The notes under the pieces: generated by a model
Told to the model about the DNA's origin: nothing
Database searches by the model: none
Seen by the model: only the letters and a program-made list of their open reading frames with translations
Shown here: piece after piece, positions 10,217 through 21,462 of the stretch
How the letters are laid out: every line of letters begins with the position of its first letter
How positions within the stretch are numbered: position 1 is the stretch's first letter
Assembly (NCBI GenBank): GCA_032433765.1
Contig: JAVIAB010000092.1
Location: 108,132,396 to 108,196,395, forward strand
DNA from: Megaustenia siamemsis
Lineage: Eukaryota; Mollusca; Gastropoda; Stylommatophora; Ariophantidae
Length of the DNA stretch: 64,000 nt
Direction: 5' to 3'
Position numbers and translations under genes: made by a program

Positions 10217-10310
10217 TTTCTTACTGAGATTGAGAAGCTCGCCCAGGCAGGGACTTAGCACTAGGTCTGTGTGATGTTTGCCGGCAACGCGAGAAGGTGA
10301 TGATGATGAT
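10217..10310 (+). mobile_element. LINE-type 3' terminal relic with GAT-repeat tail
   Basis: TTGAGAAGCTCGCCCAGGCA, AGGGACTTAGCAC and CTTTGCCGGCAACGCGAG-like sequence followed by GTGATGATGATGAT. It matches the minus strand of 2785-2872. The layout (Pro/Arg-rich C-terminal codons then a GAT-type tail) fits an endonuclease-RT LINE end. The mirror is 40652-40745. Confidence 0.45.
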
Positions 10311-10959
10311 TTTGGAAACATCTGTACACATTTGTGCCCCGTAATAACAGCATGCATCTTAATTATAGTACGCGCTTTGTAACTAGGAAGGGACCAGAAC
10401 CTTTGTTAGTTCTTGGTTCAGTAGACTGCTAGATCAATAATAAATCAACTAACAGTTGTTTAGGAAATGAAGAATTCAACGGATTGGCAAATAATTAAAA
10501 CTACATAAAGTGACTTAGACGATAGAAGTCTTGTTAGGCTCGAGGGGTCGTTTCTGGACAGTTGACAACAAGCCTAGAAGGTTCAACTGAAAGGCTTCTA
10601 GTAAGAGCTGGAGTAGAGCACTAAAATATATTTAGTTATGGAGTAGAGAATGTGTCGTTTAATAATAGATCGTTTGAAATAGAAACAGTGAAGAGACAAT
10701 AGAGATTTGACTGTCTGTGAAAATGCGACAGATGAATTGGGAGTGTGAAAGTAAAATCATCGAGTGAGAAGTCTCAATAAGTCAATGTGAAATAGACATA
10801 TAACTTAGCGGAAATCATAAGCAGAAATATAAAATGGCTGAAGAGAAATTTAGTAACAATATATGACAAAGACAAAGGAACAAGGAGACGAAACTCTAGC
10901 TAATTGACAAACAGATCAAAGAAGGAGTTATATGTAGAACAAAAAGTGAGAATGCAGGA
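10311..10959. other. Spacer, nothing recognised
   Basis: About 0.65 kb, AT- and purine-rich on the plus strand, with no gene or repeat supported. Confidence 0.5.
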
Positions 10960-11290
10960 GGGAAAATAAATTATTCTCTAACAGTGCGAAGCAGGATCGA
11001 ACCCGTAATGCTCGATATATCGCGTTGTGACGAGACGGTGCGTTACTACTGTACACTACAAACTAAGGAACCAAAAATGTTGCTATCATTGGTAATGTCT
11101 CTCACACATGTGTACTCATTACTATAGCATAGGGTTACAAACACAACTCGGGAATAAATTGTATATCTGTATTTCTCTATTAAGACAAGTATCTCCTGGA
11201 TAGAGTAGGGGTTAATATTTGCGTTGCAGACAAACAGTTATATAACGAAATAGCACGAACAGTAGTTTCCAGTGATTTAGCCTGGAGATG
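10960..11290 (-). mobile_element. SINE-3-like tRNA-containing repeat (left arm)
   Basis: The minus strand reads CTTAGTTTGTAGTGTACAGT (A-box region), then GGGTTCGATCCTGCTTCG (B-box). On the plus strand it is followed by a 150 bp segment (11140-11290: CTCGGGAATAAATTGTAT, TGCAGACAAACA, AGTTTCCAGTGATTT). The same two-part arrangement recurs at 52330-52610, so they form one dispersed repeat. The mirror is 39671-40002. Confidence 0.65.
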
Positions 11291-11309
11291 CTGTCAATGA
11301 TAGCAGCTT

Positions 11310-11545
11310 TTTCTATAGCTTAGTTGATAGTGCATCGTAATTCAGTGTCTCTCGTGGCACGGCGTTGGGTCGATGAGTTCGAGTTTAATCCTGCTTCGAG
11401 CTGTCTATTGTTCTTTGTACTTTTTTTCTGTTGCTCATTATTTGTGAATTTTTTCCCGAGTCTTGTAAGAATACAACTTCTACTGAAAACATTCACTGAT
11501 CTGTAACCTTGCAAGTTTCCGTTCATAGTGTAGTTCATTTATTAT
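11310..11545 (+). mobile_element. SINE-3 copy (left arm)
   Basis: The head TAGCTTAGTTGATAGTGC and a B-box GAGTTCGAGTTTAATCC are followed by CTGCTTCGAG and a 150 bp body. The body (TCTGTTGCTCATTATTTGTG, GCAAGTTTCCGTTCA, TTCATTTATTATTG) matches the minus strand of 52205-52350. The mirror is 39416-39651. Confidence 0.65.
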
Positions 11546-11629
11546 TGTTTATCTAATATCTAAGAGAGGGACAGAGCAGAGCCAGAAATACAGAAGGCGA
11601 GATAGTCCACGAAACCATTAATAGAGAAG

Positions 11630-14056
11630 TAGCTGAGTGAGACGAAAACAGTAGTCAAGTGAGACAAAAATAGTAGATGAGTGAGACGAAAATAGTAGAT
11701 GAGTGAGACGAAAACAGTGGTCGAGTGAGACGAAAACAGTAGATGAGTGAGACGAAAACAGTAGTCGAGTGAGACGAAAACAGTAGATGAGTGAGAAGAA
11801 AACAGTAGTCGAGTGAGACAAAAATAGTAGATGAGCGAGACGAAAACAGTGGTCGAGTGAGACGAAAACAGTGGTCGAGTGAGACGAAAACAATAGATGA
11901 GTGAGACGAAAACAGTGGTCAAGTGAGACGAAAACAGTGGTCGAGTGAGACGAAAACAATAGATGAGTGAGACCAAAACAGTAGTCGAGTGAGACAAAAA
12001 TAGTAGATGAGCGAGACGAAAACAGTGGTCAAGTGAGACGAAAACAGTAGTCGAGTGAGACGAAAATAGTAGATGAGCGAGACGAAAACAGTAGTCGAGT
12101 GAGACGAAAACAGTAGTCGAGTGAGACGAAAACAGTAGATGAGTGAGACGAAAACAGTAGTCGAGTGAGACGAAAACAGTAGATGAGTGAGACGAAAACA
12201 GTAGTCGAGTTTGACACAAAACAGTAGATGAGTGTGACGAATACATTAGATGAGTGTGACACAAAACAGTAGATGGGTGAGACGAAAACAGTAGTCGAGT
12301 GTGATGAAAATAGTATTTGAGTGAGACGAAAACAATAGTAGATGAGTGAGACGAAAACAGTAGTCGAGTGTGACGAAAACAGTAGATGAGTGAGACGAAA
12401 ACAGTAGATGAGTGAGACGAAAACAGTAGATGAGTGAGACGAAAACAGTAGATGAGTCTGACGAAAACAGTAGTCGAGTGTGACGAAAACAGTAGATGAG
12501 TGAGACGAAAACAGTAGATGAGTGAGACGAAAACAGTAGATGAGTGAGACGAAAACAGTAGATGAGTCTGACGAAAACAGTAGTCGAGTGTGACGAAAAT
12601 AGTAGATGAGTGAGACGAAAACAGTAGATGAGTGAGACGAAAACAGTAGTCGAGTGTGACGAAAACAGTAGATGAGTGAGACGAAAACAGTAGATGAGTC
12701 TGACGAAAACAGTAGTCGAGTGTGACGAAAATAGTAGATGATTGAGACGAAAACAGTAGATGAGTGAGACGAAAACAGTAGTCGAGTGTGACGAAAACAG
12801 AACCTGAGTGAGACGAAAACAGTAGTCGAGTGAGACGAAAGCAGTAGATGAGTGAGACGAAAACAGTTAATGAGTGAGACGAAAACAGTAGAAGAGTGAG
12901 ACCAAAACAGTAGATGAGTGTGACGAAAACAGTAGATGGGTGAGACGAAAACAGTGGTCGAGTGTGACGAAAACAGTAGATGAGTGAGACGAAAACAGTA
13001 GATGAGTGAGACGAAAACAGACGATGAGTGAGACGAAAATAGTAGATGAATGAGACGAAAACAGTGGCCCTGTGGGAAGAGAACAGTGGCCGAGTGGGAA
13101 GAAAACAGTAGTCGAGTAAGACGAAAACAGTAGATGAGTGAGACGAAAATAGTAGATGAATGAGACGAAAACAGTGGCCGAGTGGGAAGAACACAGTGGA
13201 TGAGTGAGACGAAAACAGTGGCCGAGTGGGAAGAACACAGTAGATGAGTGAGACGAAAACAGTGGCCGAGTGGGAAGAGAACAGTAGCCGAGTGGGAAGA
13301 AAACAGTAGTCGAGTGGGAAGAAAACAGTGGATGAGTGAGACGAAAACATGGATGAGTGAGACAAAAACAGTAGTCGAGTGGGAAGAAAACAGTGGATGA
13401 GTGAGACGAAAACAGTAGATGAGTGAGACGAAAACAGTAGATGAGTGAGACAAAAATAGTAGATGAGTGAGACAAAAACAGTAGTCGAGTGGGAAGAAAA
13501 CAGTGGATGAGTGAGACGAAAACAGTAGATGAGTGAGACGAAAACAGTAGATGAGTGAGACAAAAATAGTAGATGAATGAGACGAAAACAGTGGCCGAGT
13601 GGGAAGAACACAGTGGATGAGTGAGACGAAAACAGTGGCCGAGTGGGAAGAACACAGTAGATGAGTGAGACGAAAACAGTGGCCGAGTGGGAAGAGAACA
13701 GTAGCCGAGTGGGAAGAAAACAGTAGTCGAGTGGGAAGAAAACAGTGGATGAGTGAGACGAAAACATGGATGAGTGAGACGAAAATAGTAGATGAGTGAG
13801 ACGAAAACAGTAGATGAGTGAGACGAAAACAATAGATGAGTGAGACGAAAACATGGATGAGTGAGACGAAAACAATAGATGAGTGAGACGAAAACATGGA
13901 TGAGTGAGACGAAAACAGTAGATGAGTGAGACGAAAACACTAGATGAGTGAGACGAAAACATGCATGAGTGAGACGAAAATAGTAGATGAGTGAGACGAA
14001 AACAGTAGATGAGTGAGACGAAAACAATAGATGAGTGAGACGAAAACAGCAGACGA
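11630..14056 (-). repeat. 22 bp minisatellite array, about 110 copies (left arm)
   Basis: The unit is GATGAGTGAGACGAAAACAG plus two bases; common variants have GTCGAGTG, GGCCGAGTGGGAAGA or a 4-base deletion (AACATGGATGAG). The unit has no stop codon in any minus-strand frame, and 22 is not a multiple of 3, so all three minus frames stay open for hundreds of codons (862 in 11560-14148, 622 in 12029-13897, 406 in 12867-14087). The encoded Ser/His/Phe/Leu-rich text only repeats the unit every 22 residues. It is a satellite, not a gene. A block at 13174-13364 is repeated about 417 bp later, showing segmental duplication. The mirror is 36904-39331. Confidence 0.95.
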
Positions 14057-14535
14057 GATATAGTGAAATAGGAGTGAAATAGACCAAGCAAGAATGGCAA
14101 AATGTTACATCTTCTCAATATTCCTGTATGGTGCAGAAATATGGACATTAGACAAGAAAACAGAACAGAAAATTGAAGCCTTTGAAATGTGGATTTATAG
14201 AAGAATAGGTAGAATTGGATGGAAAGAAAGATAACAAACGATGAAGTTTTAAAACAACTGAAAATAAAAGAGAACTACTAAATACAATTAAGACAAGACA
14301 AATGAAATTTTGGGGGCATGTTAAAAGACACAACAGCCTACTAAAAGTAATATTGGAAGGGAAAATACAAGGTAAAAGAGGCAGATGCAGACCAAGACTA
14401 GCATGGACGAGTAACATCAAAAGATGGACAAGTCAATCTATGACAGCCTGCACCATCAAGCAAGAAACAGAGTAGAATGGCGATCCATGGTAGCCAACCT
14501 TCGTTGCGGAGAAGGCACTCGATGATGGTGATGAT
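14057..14535 (+). pseudogene. Endonuclease-RT type LINE 3' fragment (left arm)
   Basis: Right after the 22 bp array the plus strand reads IDQARMAKCYIFSIF, YGAEIWTLDKKTE, AFEMWIYRRIGRIGW, then MKFWGHVKRHN, GKRGRCRPRLAW and WRSMVANLRCGEGTR, with a GATGATGGTGATGATGAG tail. This is the region after the RT core of an endonuclease-RT LINE, of a different lineage from the one at 8031-9010. Relative to the mirror copy (36434-36868, open for 144 codons), this copy lacks single A bases near 14231 and 14270 and has frames broken there. That looks like homopolymer sequencing error in one arm, or decay. Confidence 0.8.
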
Positions 14536-15361
14536 GAGACCAAGGAAAAAAAAAACACAAGAAACGCTCCACACTGTATTCTCTACTGCAGTAGACATCA
14601 AAAGACGTACAGAAGATCATCGAGTCCGATGATAGAGAGAAAGAGAAGTAGGATAGCGATATGATACTGTAGATGATTTTATTGTTAACTTGAGTTCCAT
14701 AAAACTCACATTCATACAACCGTAGCAGACTTGTAGAGTCCATTCATCCATGTCGTCTCGTCATAGTCTGATGAACCCATCGGCTACACCGTTAATAATT
14801 GCTGCCAGAAATCACCACAACTGCGTCGAGGAAATTCAATCCCATGTGGGCACACATAACAGAACCTACAACTACACCCACAGGACCCTTTACACATAAC
14901 TGCCATCTCCCCTCAACCTTCCCTTTTAACGACTTTGATTGTACCGACCTTTACACAATCAAAAACGTGCAAACCACTTCGACATATTTTCGGTTATTTA
15001 TTTATTTTAATCTAATTTATCTGTCTGTTGCATTTTCAATTGTTGTTCTGAATTAAATTTGTTGCATTCTGAAATATTTCTCTAAATTATTTTTGTTTTT
15101 GTTTTGCCTGTTTGTTTCCTTAATCTATCTTTCGAGTTCCTAGCTTTCATTGATATCTTCTTTGCTATATCCAATTCTCTAACAACATAAAAGTGCTAGA
15201 AATCGCTACAAATTTACCTATAAGAGATATATTGGAGAAATTATACGGCTTGAACAAGTTCTTTAACGTTAAATAGAGGTGATGGGCCAATATTCCCATG
15301 GCGCATACATATCTGGCCTAAACATTTCTGAATTGATTACGAAAGTAGAAACGATAACTAC
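14536..15361. other. Spacer, nothing recognised
   Basis: About 0.8 kb. An 85-codon plus-strand frame (14799-15056), identical in the mirror (35903-36160), has no recognisable motif. No gene is supported. Confidence 0.5.
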
Positions 15362-15427
15362 TCTCATCATCATCATCATTGAGTGCCGTCTCCGCAACGA
15401 AGGTTGGCTACCATGGAGCGCCATTTT
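15362..15427 (-). mobile_element. Solo 66 bp LINE 3' terminus
   Basis: Minus strand: ATGGCGCTCCATGGTAGCCA then ACCTTCGTTGCGGAGACGGC and a GATGATGATGATGA tail. It matches 14478-14535 apart from a few bases, so it is an extremely 5'-truncated insertion of the same LINE. The mirror is 35532-35597. Confidence 0.75.
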
Positions 15428-15776
15428 GCATAACTACTCTATAAGTCGATAATTATCACGAATAATAATTGGACATTTAATTATCAAACAGAAATATGTG
15501 AGGGTATATTTTGAAAATAAAGTAATTATTTATTGAGCCTAATTATCATTGAGCCTACAATGTCAAGCATGGACATTAATACTAGGGAACAAAAGGAGAT
15601 AAAAAAAACTAGGAACTGACTCAGTAGAATGTAGTAACAACAACACAAAGGAATGATGATGGCAGGAAAGTAAGAGAAATATTAATTACGAATGACGTCC
15701 TGATACAATAAATCTATTGTTTATTTCCCATAACAACCTGCAAGCACTTTCCTTAACCAGTCATAACTAGATACAA
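15428..15776. other. Spacer, nothing recognised
   Basis: About 0.35 kb of AT-rich sequence without recognisable content. Confidence 0.5.
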
Positions 15777-15788
15777 CAACACATTCGT

Positions 15789-16041
15789 TCGTTCGTTCGC
15801 TTTCGTCAGCTTTGACCTCTGACGAAGTCCCACCCACTCAATTTTGTGGGACTGAATTTTGCGTGTAAAGTCTGTTTTATCCCAATACAGGATGCCCCTC
15901 GCCATGCAGGCAGAATTACTCCGACTTCAGAGGTACTAATTTTTAGGGAATTAGTAAAACCAGGTGTCCTCGCCAGGGTACGAACCCCGGCTGTTGCCGT
16001 GGTAAGCCAACCGCCTATCGATTGCGCTAACCGGACACCCT
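15789..16041 (-). mobile_element. SINE-2, full-length with 12 bp duplication (left arm)
   Basis: The minus strand reads GGGTGTCCGGTTAGCGCAAT (A-box), CGGGGTTCGTACCCTGGCGA (B-box), AGTACCTCTGAAGTCGGAGT, a GGCGAGGGGC motif, GACTTCGTCAGAGGTC and a (GAAC)n tail. ACAACACATTCG is at 15777-15788 and 16042-16053, on either side. This is a young-looking copy. The mirror is 34917-35171. Confidence 0.93.
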
Positions 16042-16287
16042 ACAACACATTCGAAAAGGCTGATTGTGAATACCAAACGACATACAAATTACGATCAAAG
16101 AAAGAATAGTTTAGATGAGTCAAGAACACTCAAACTTTGGTCACGCTGTAAGAACAAGACAACAGAATTGTCCAATGCACATTTTTAGAGCTCTTCGTAA
16201 ATCCGAAGGCTTGAAAACTCATTTTAAGGCCTGCCTTCACATTTTTCAATCGTGGCGACATAATATGTGTCGTATGTAGAGTATGAT

Positions 16288-19200
16288 GTATACTTAGTTC
16301 TACTATTTAATTCCCCACCACGTGTACTTAGTTCTACTATTTAAATCCCCACAACGTGTACTTAGATCTACTATTTGATTCCTCACCACGTGTACTTAGT
16401 TTTACTATTTAATTCCCCCTCCACGTGTACTTAGTTCTACTATTTGATTCCCCGCCACGTATACTTAGTTCTACTATTTAATTCCCCGCCACGTGTACTT
16501 AGTTGTACTAGTTAATTCCCCACCACGTGTACTTAGTTGTACTATTTGATTCCTCGCCACGTATACTTAGTTCGACTATTTGATTCCCCGCCACGTGTAC
16601 TTAGTTCTACTATTTAATTCCCCGCCACGTGTACTCAGTTCTATTATTTGATTCCCCGCCACGTGTATTTAGTTCTACTATTTAATTCCCAGCCACGTGT
16701 ACTTAGTTCTACTATTTGATTCCCCGCCACGTGTATTTAGTTTCTACTATTTAATTCCCCGCAACGTGTATTTAGTTCTACTATTTAATTCCCCGCCACG
16801 TGTATTTAGTTCTACTATTTAATTCCCCGCCACGTGTATTTAGTTCTATTATTTAATTCCCCACCACGTGTACTTAGTTCTACTATTTAATTCCCCGCAA
16901 ATTGTATATAGTTCTACTATTTGATTCCCCACCACGTGTACTTAGTTCTACTATTTAATTCCCCGCAAATTGTATTTAGTTCTACTATTTGATTCCCCGC
17001 CAAGTGTACTTAGTTCTACTATTTGATTCCTCACCAAGTGTACTTATTTCTACTATTTGATTCCCCACCGCGTGTACTTCGTTCTACTATTTGATTCCCC
17101 ACAACGTGTACTTAGTTCTACTATTTGATTCCCCATCACGTGTACTTAGTTCTACTATTAGATTCCCCGCCACATGTACTTATTTCAACTATTTTATTCA
17201 CTTCCACGTGTACTTAGTACTACTATTTGATTCCCCGCCACATGTACTTGGTTCTACTTTTTGATTCCCCACCACGTGTACTTAGTTCTACTATTTGATT
17301 AACCGCCACGTGTACTTAGTTCTACTATTTGATTCCCCGCGACGTGTACTTAGTTCTACTATTTGATTCCCCACCACGTGTACTTAGTTCTACTATTTGA
17401 TTCCTCACCACGTGTACTTAGTTCTACTATTTGATTCCCCGCCACGTGTACTTAGTTCTACTATTTGATTCACCGCCACATGTACTTAGTTCTATTATTT
17501 AATTCCCCGCCACGTGTATTTAGTTCTACTATTTAATTCCCCGCCACGTGTATTTAGTTGTACTATTTAATCCCCCGCCACGTGTATTTAGTTCTACTAT
17601 TTAATTCCCCACCACTTGTACTTAATTCTACTATTTGATTCCCCCTCCACATGTACTTAGTTCTGCTATTTGATTCCCCACCACTTGTACTTAGTTCTAC
17701 TATTTGATTCCCCCTCCACGTGTACTTAGTTCTAATATTTGATTCCCCATCACGTGTACTTAGTTCTTCTATTTGATTCCCCACCACGTTTACTTAGTTC
17801 TACTATTTCATTCTCCGCCACGTGCACTTAGTTGTACTATTTGATTACCCGCCACGTGTACTTAGTTCTACTATTTGATTCTCCACCACTTGTACTTAGT
17901 TCTACTATTTAATTCCCCCTCCACGTGTAATTAGTTCTACTATTTGATTCCCCGACACGTGTACTTAGTTCTACAATTTGATTCCCCATCACGTGTACTT
18001 AGTTCTTCTATTTGATTCCCCACCACGTTTAATTAGTTCTACTATTTCATTCTCCGCCACGTGCACTTAGTTGTACTATTTGATTACCCGCCACGTGTAC
18101 TTAGTTCTACTATTTGATTCTCCGCCACATGTACTTAGTTATACTATTTGATTCCCCGCCACGTGTACTTAGTTCTACTATTTGATTCCCCGCCACGTGT
18201 AATTAGTTCTACTATTTAATTCCCCGCCACGTGTACTCAGATCTATTACTTGATTCCCCGCCACGTCTATTTAGTTCTACTATTTAATTCCCCGCCACGT
18301 GTACTTAGTTCTACTATTTGATTCCCCGCCACGTGTACTTAGGTCTACTATTTAATTCCCCGCCACGTGTACTTAGTTCTACTATTTAATTCCCCGCCAC
18401 GTGTACTCAGATCTATTATTTGATTCCCCGCCAAGTGTAATTAGTTCTACTATTTGGTTCCAAGCCACGTGTATTTATGTTCTACTATTTAATTCCCCGA
18501 CACGTGGTTTTAGTTCTACTATTTAATTCCCCACCACGTGTACTTATTTCTAATATTTGATTTCCCACCACGTGTACTTAGTTCTACTATTTGATTCCCC
18601 ACCGCGTGTACTTCGTTCTACTATTTGATTCCCCACGACGTGTACTTAGTTCTAATATTTGATTCCCCACCACGTGTACTTAGTTCTACTATTTGATTCC
18701 CCGCCACATGTACTTATTTCTACTATTTTACTCACTGCCACGTGTACTTAGTTCTACTATTTGATTCCCCGCCACATGTACTTGTTTCTACTTTTTGATT
18801 CCCTACCACGTGTACTTAGTTCTACTATTTGATTCCCCCCACGTGTACTTAGTTCTACTGTTTGATTCCCCGCCACGTGTACTTAGTTCTACTATTTGAT
18901 TCCCCGCGACGTGTACTTAGTTCTACTATTTGATTACTCACCACGTGTACTTATTTCTGCTATTTGATTCCCCACCACGTGTACTTATTTCTACTATTTG
19001 ATTCCCCGCCACGTGTCTTTAGTTCTACTATTTGATTCCCCGCCACGCGTACTTAGTTCTACTATTTGATTCCCCATCACGTGTACTTAGTTCTACTATT
19101 GTATTCCCCACCACGTGTACTTAGTTCTACTATTTGATTCCCCGCCACATGTACTTATTTCTACTTATTTTATTCACCGCCACGTGTACTTAGTTCTACT

Positions 19201-19613
19201 ATTTGATTCCCCGCCACATGTACTTATTTCTACTTATTTTATTCACCGCCACGTGTACTTAGTTCTACTATTTGATTCCCCGCCACGTGTACTTATTTCT
19301 ACTATTTGATTCTTACCACGTGTACTTAGTTCTACTATTTGATTCCCCGCCACGTGTACTTAGTTCTACTATTTGATTCCCCGCGACGTGTACTTAGTTC
19401 TACTATTTGATTCCCTGCCACGTGTACTTAGTTCTACTATTTAATTCCCCGCAAATTGTATATAGTTCTACTATTTGATTCCCACCACGTGTACTTAGTT
19501 CTACTATTTAATTCCCCGCAAATTGTATTTAGTTCTACTATTTTATTCCCCGCCACGTGTATTTAGTTCTACTATTTAATTCCCCGCCACGTGTACTTAG
19601 TTCTACTATTTGA
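16288..19613 (+). repeat. 34 bp CACGTG-bearing minisatellite, array A (left arm)
   Basis: About 98 copies of a unit built from CCACGTGTACTTAGTTCTAC followed by TATTTGATTCCCCG. The CACGTG hexamer is kept in most units, with CACATG, CACTTG or CAAATT variants in some. The pair of unusual units at about 17804-17870 recurs at 18040-18110, about seven units later, so blocks of units have been duplicated. Short open frames in it are incidental. The mirror is 31343-34670. Confidence 0.95.
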
Positions 19614-20641
19614 ATTTATCACGCTATCACATGATGTTAGCGATACTACAATAACACACCTGTGCCAACCAACTCGTTCCCGCCCGCGCGCTAGTCGTAT
19701 TTTCCTATCAATGACCACGATTCCTTGACAATAATAGCGATTTTTCCTAACAATAGCATTCCTCAAGTACCACTAGCCCAGTCAACAAAAGCTGCCATGT
19801 CATTCCAGTTTCTTGACTTAACATACAGTTTTCCGTCAGTATTTACAGTTAACTTATTTTTTCATAGTTTTTATTATTTCGCCTTTTTTAAAAATCAGTT
19901 TTATCACATTTAACTATATTTCTTAACGTTTTGAAACATTTCGTATTTTTTATTTATCACTTTCACATACTCTTTTAAAATACTCTTTCACAAATTTCTA
20001 ACACGAGCGAGGCGATCACCGGACACGGAGCGACGATCACCGGACACGGATTAGCACCGAGTCTCTATTGAATTTACCTGCGGTTAAGCTCTCAGAAACA
20101 CAGGAGACCGACAAAACTAACCTTTCAATGTTATTGCTTGTCAGCATTTTTTTTTACATGTGCCTGGCCTGTCACGTAGTAGACCCGTGTTCGAATCCTG
20201 AAGGGAGACTGTTTTTTATTTTTTATTTTTAATAATTCTGAGTTTACTTTCACAAATACATATTTTTAAAATAATTCTGAATTTTTACTTTCACAAATAT
20301 ACTCTTTTAAAATACTCTTTCACAAATATTTCATCTAACACACAGCGAGAGACGATCACCGGACAATAAGCCGATTAGCACACGATCTTTTGAATTTACC
20401 TGAGTTAAGCTCTCAGTAACAGTAGACCGTTTCGACAAACTGACGAACCCAAAAAAAAAAAAAAATTCTCCCCCCCCAAAAAAAATAATGAAGTTCGAAA
20501 AAATCGCGAATTCGAAAAAAAAATATTTTTTTTTTTTGCAACCGTTTTGGTGCATGTTTGGTGCAAAGTCAGTGCCAAATCTATTGTCTTTCGGTGCATG
20601 TTATTCCACTTTTGGGGTGAGTTCACAGCCACCACTACTAC
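19614..20641. other. 1 kb spacer between opposed 34 bp arrays (left arm)
   Basis: It contains a 150 bp direct duplication: 19970-20122 and 20299-20443 share ACTCTTTTAAAATACTCTTT, CGATCACCGGACA, GAATTTACCTG and TTAAGCTCTCAG. A B-box-like GTGTTCGAATCC lies at 20190-20201. Long A, C and T homopolymers at 20450-20540 make this part hard to sequence. No gene. Confidence 0.7.
20186..20205 (+). promoter_or_regulatory. Isolated tRNA B-box-like site
   Basis: CCCGTGTTCGAATCCTGAAG resembles the Pol III B-box/T-loop consensus. I see no convincing A-box or cloverleaf upstream, so it is at most a SINE or tRNA relic. Confidence 0.3.
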
Positions 20642-21462
20642 TCACGTGGCGGGTAATTAAATAGTACAACTAAGTGCACGTGGCGGAGAATGAAATAGTA
20701 GAACTAAGTAAACGTGGTGGGGAATCAAATAGAAGAACTAAGTACACGTGATGGGGAATCAAATAGTAGAACTAAGTACACGTTGAGGGGGAATCAAATA
20801 GTAGAACTAAGTACAAGTGGTGGGGAATCAAATAGCAGAACTAAGTACATGTGGAGGGGGAATCAAATAGTAGAACTAAGTACAAGTGGTGGGGAATCAA
20901 TAGTAGAACTAAATACACGTGGCGGGGAATTAAATAGTAGAACTAAATATACGTGGCGGGGGATTAAATAGTAGAACTAAATATACGTGGCGGGGAATTA
21001 AATAGTAGAACTAAATACACGTGGCGGGGAATTAAATAATAGAACTAAGTACATGTGGCGGTGAATCAAATAGTAGAACTAAGTACACGTGGCGGGGAAT
21101 CAAATAGTAGAACTAAGTACACGAGCGGGGAATCAAATAGTAGAACTAAGTACACGTGGTGAGGAATCAAATAGTAGAACTAAGTACACGTGGTGGGGAA
21201 TCAAATAGTAGAACTAAGTACACGTCGCGGGAATCAAATAGTAGAACTAAGTACACGTGGCGGTTAATCAAATAGTAGAACTAAGTACACGTGGTGGGGA
21301 ATCAAAAAGTAGAACCAAGTACATGTGGCGGGGAATCAATAGTAGTACTAAGTACACGTGGAAGTGAATAAAATAGTTGAAATAAGTACATGTGGCGGGG
21401 AATCTAATAGTAGAACTAAGTACACGTGATGGGGAATCAAATAGTAGAACTAAGTACACGTT
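20642..21462 (-). repeat. 34 bp minisatellite, array B, inverted copy of part of array A
   Basis: About 24 units in the opposite orientation to array A. The unit-by-unit variant order is the reverse complement of about 17100-17860: the GTGCACGTG unit, the AAACGTGGTGG unit, AAGAAC, the ACAAGTGG unit, and at the other end the GGAAGTGAATAAAATAGTTG unit. So it is an inverted duplication of that block, not an independent array. The mirror is 29484-30302. Confidence 0.92.

Noticed and set aside
11560..14148. 862-codon open frame (and the 622- and 406-codon frames, with mirrors at 36673-39401) as a repetitive protein gene
   Set aside because: All three frames on the strand are open because the 22 bp unit has no stop codons. 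There is no unique coding sequence at either end, and indels between arms re-phase the frames freely.
14799..15056. 85-codon frame identical in both arms as a conserved gene
   Set aside because: Identity between arms reflects the palindrome, not selection; no motif or upstream signals are visible.
16288..19613. CRISPR-like array in the 34 bp repeat
   Set aside because: Repeats are directly adjacent with no spacers, the context is eukaryotic and no cas-like gene is present.
20450..20540. Homopolymer-rich tract as a structured regulatory element
   Set aside because: A, C and T runs of differing length in the two arms are more easily explained by sequencing or slippage.
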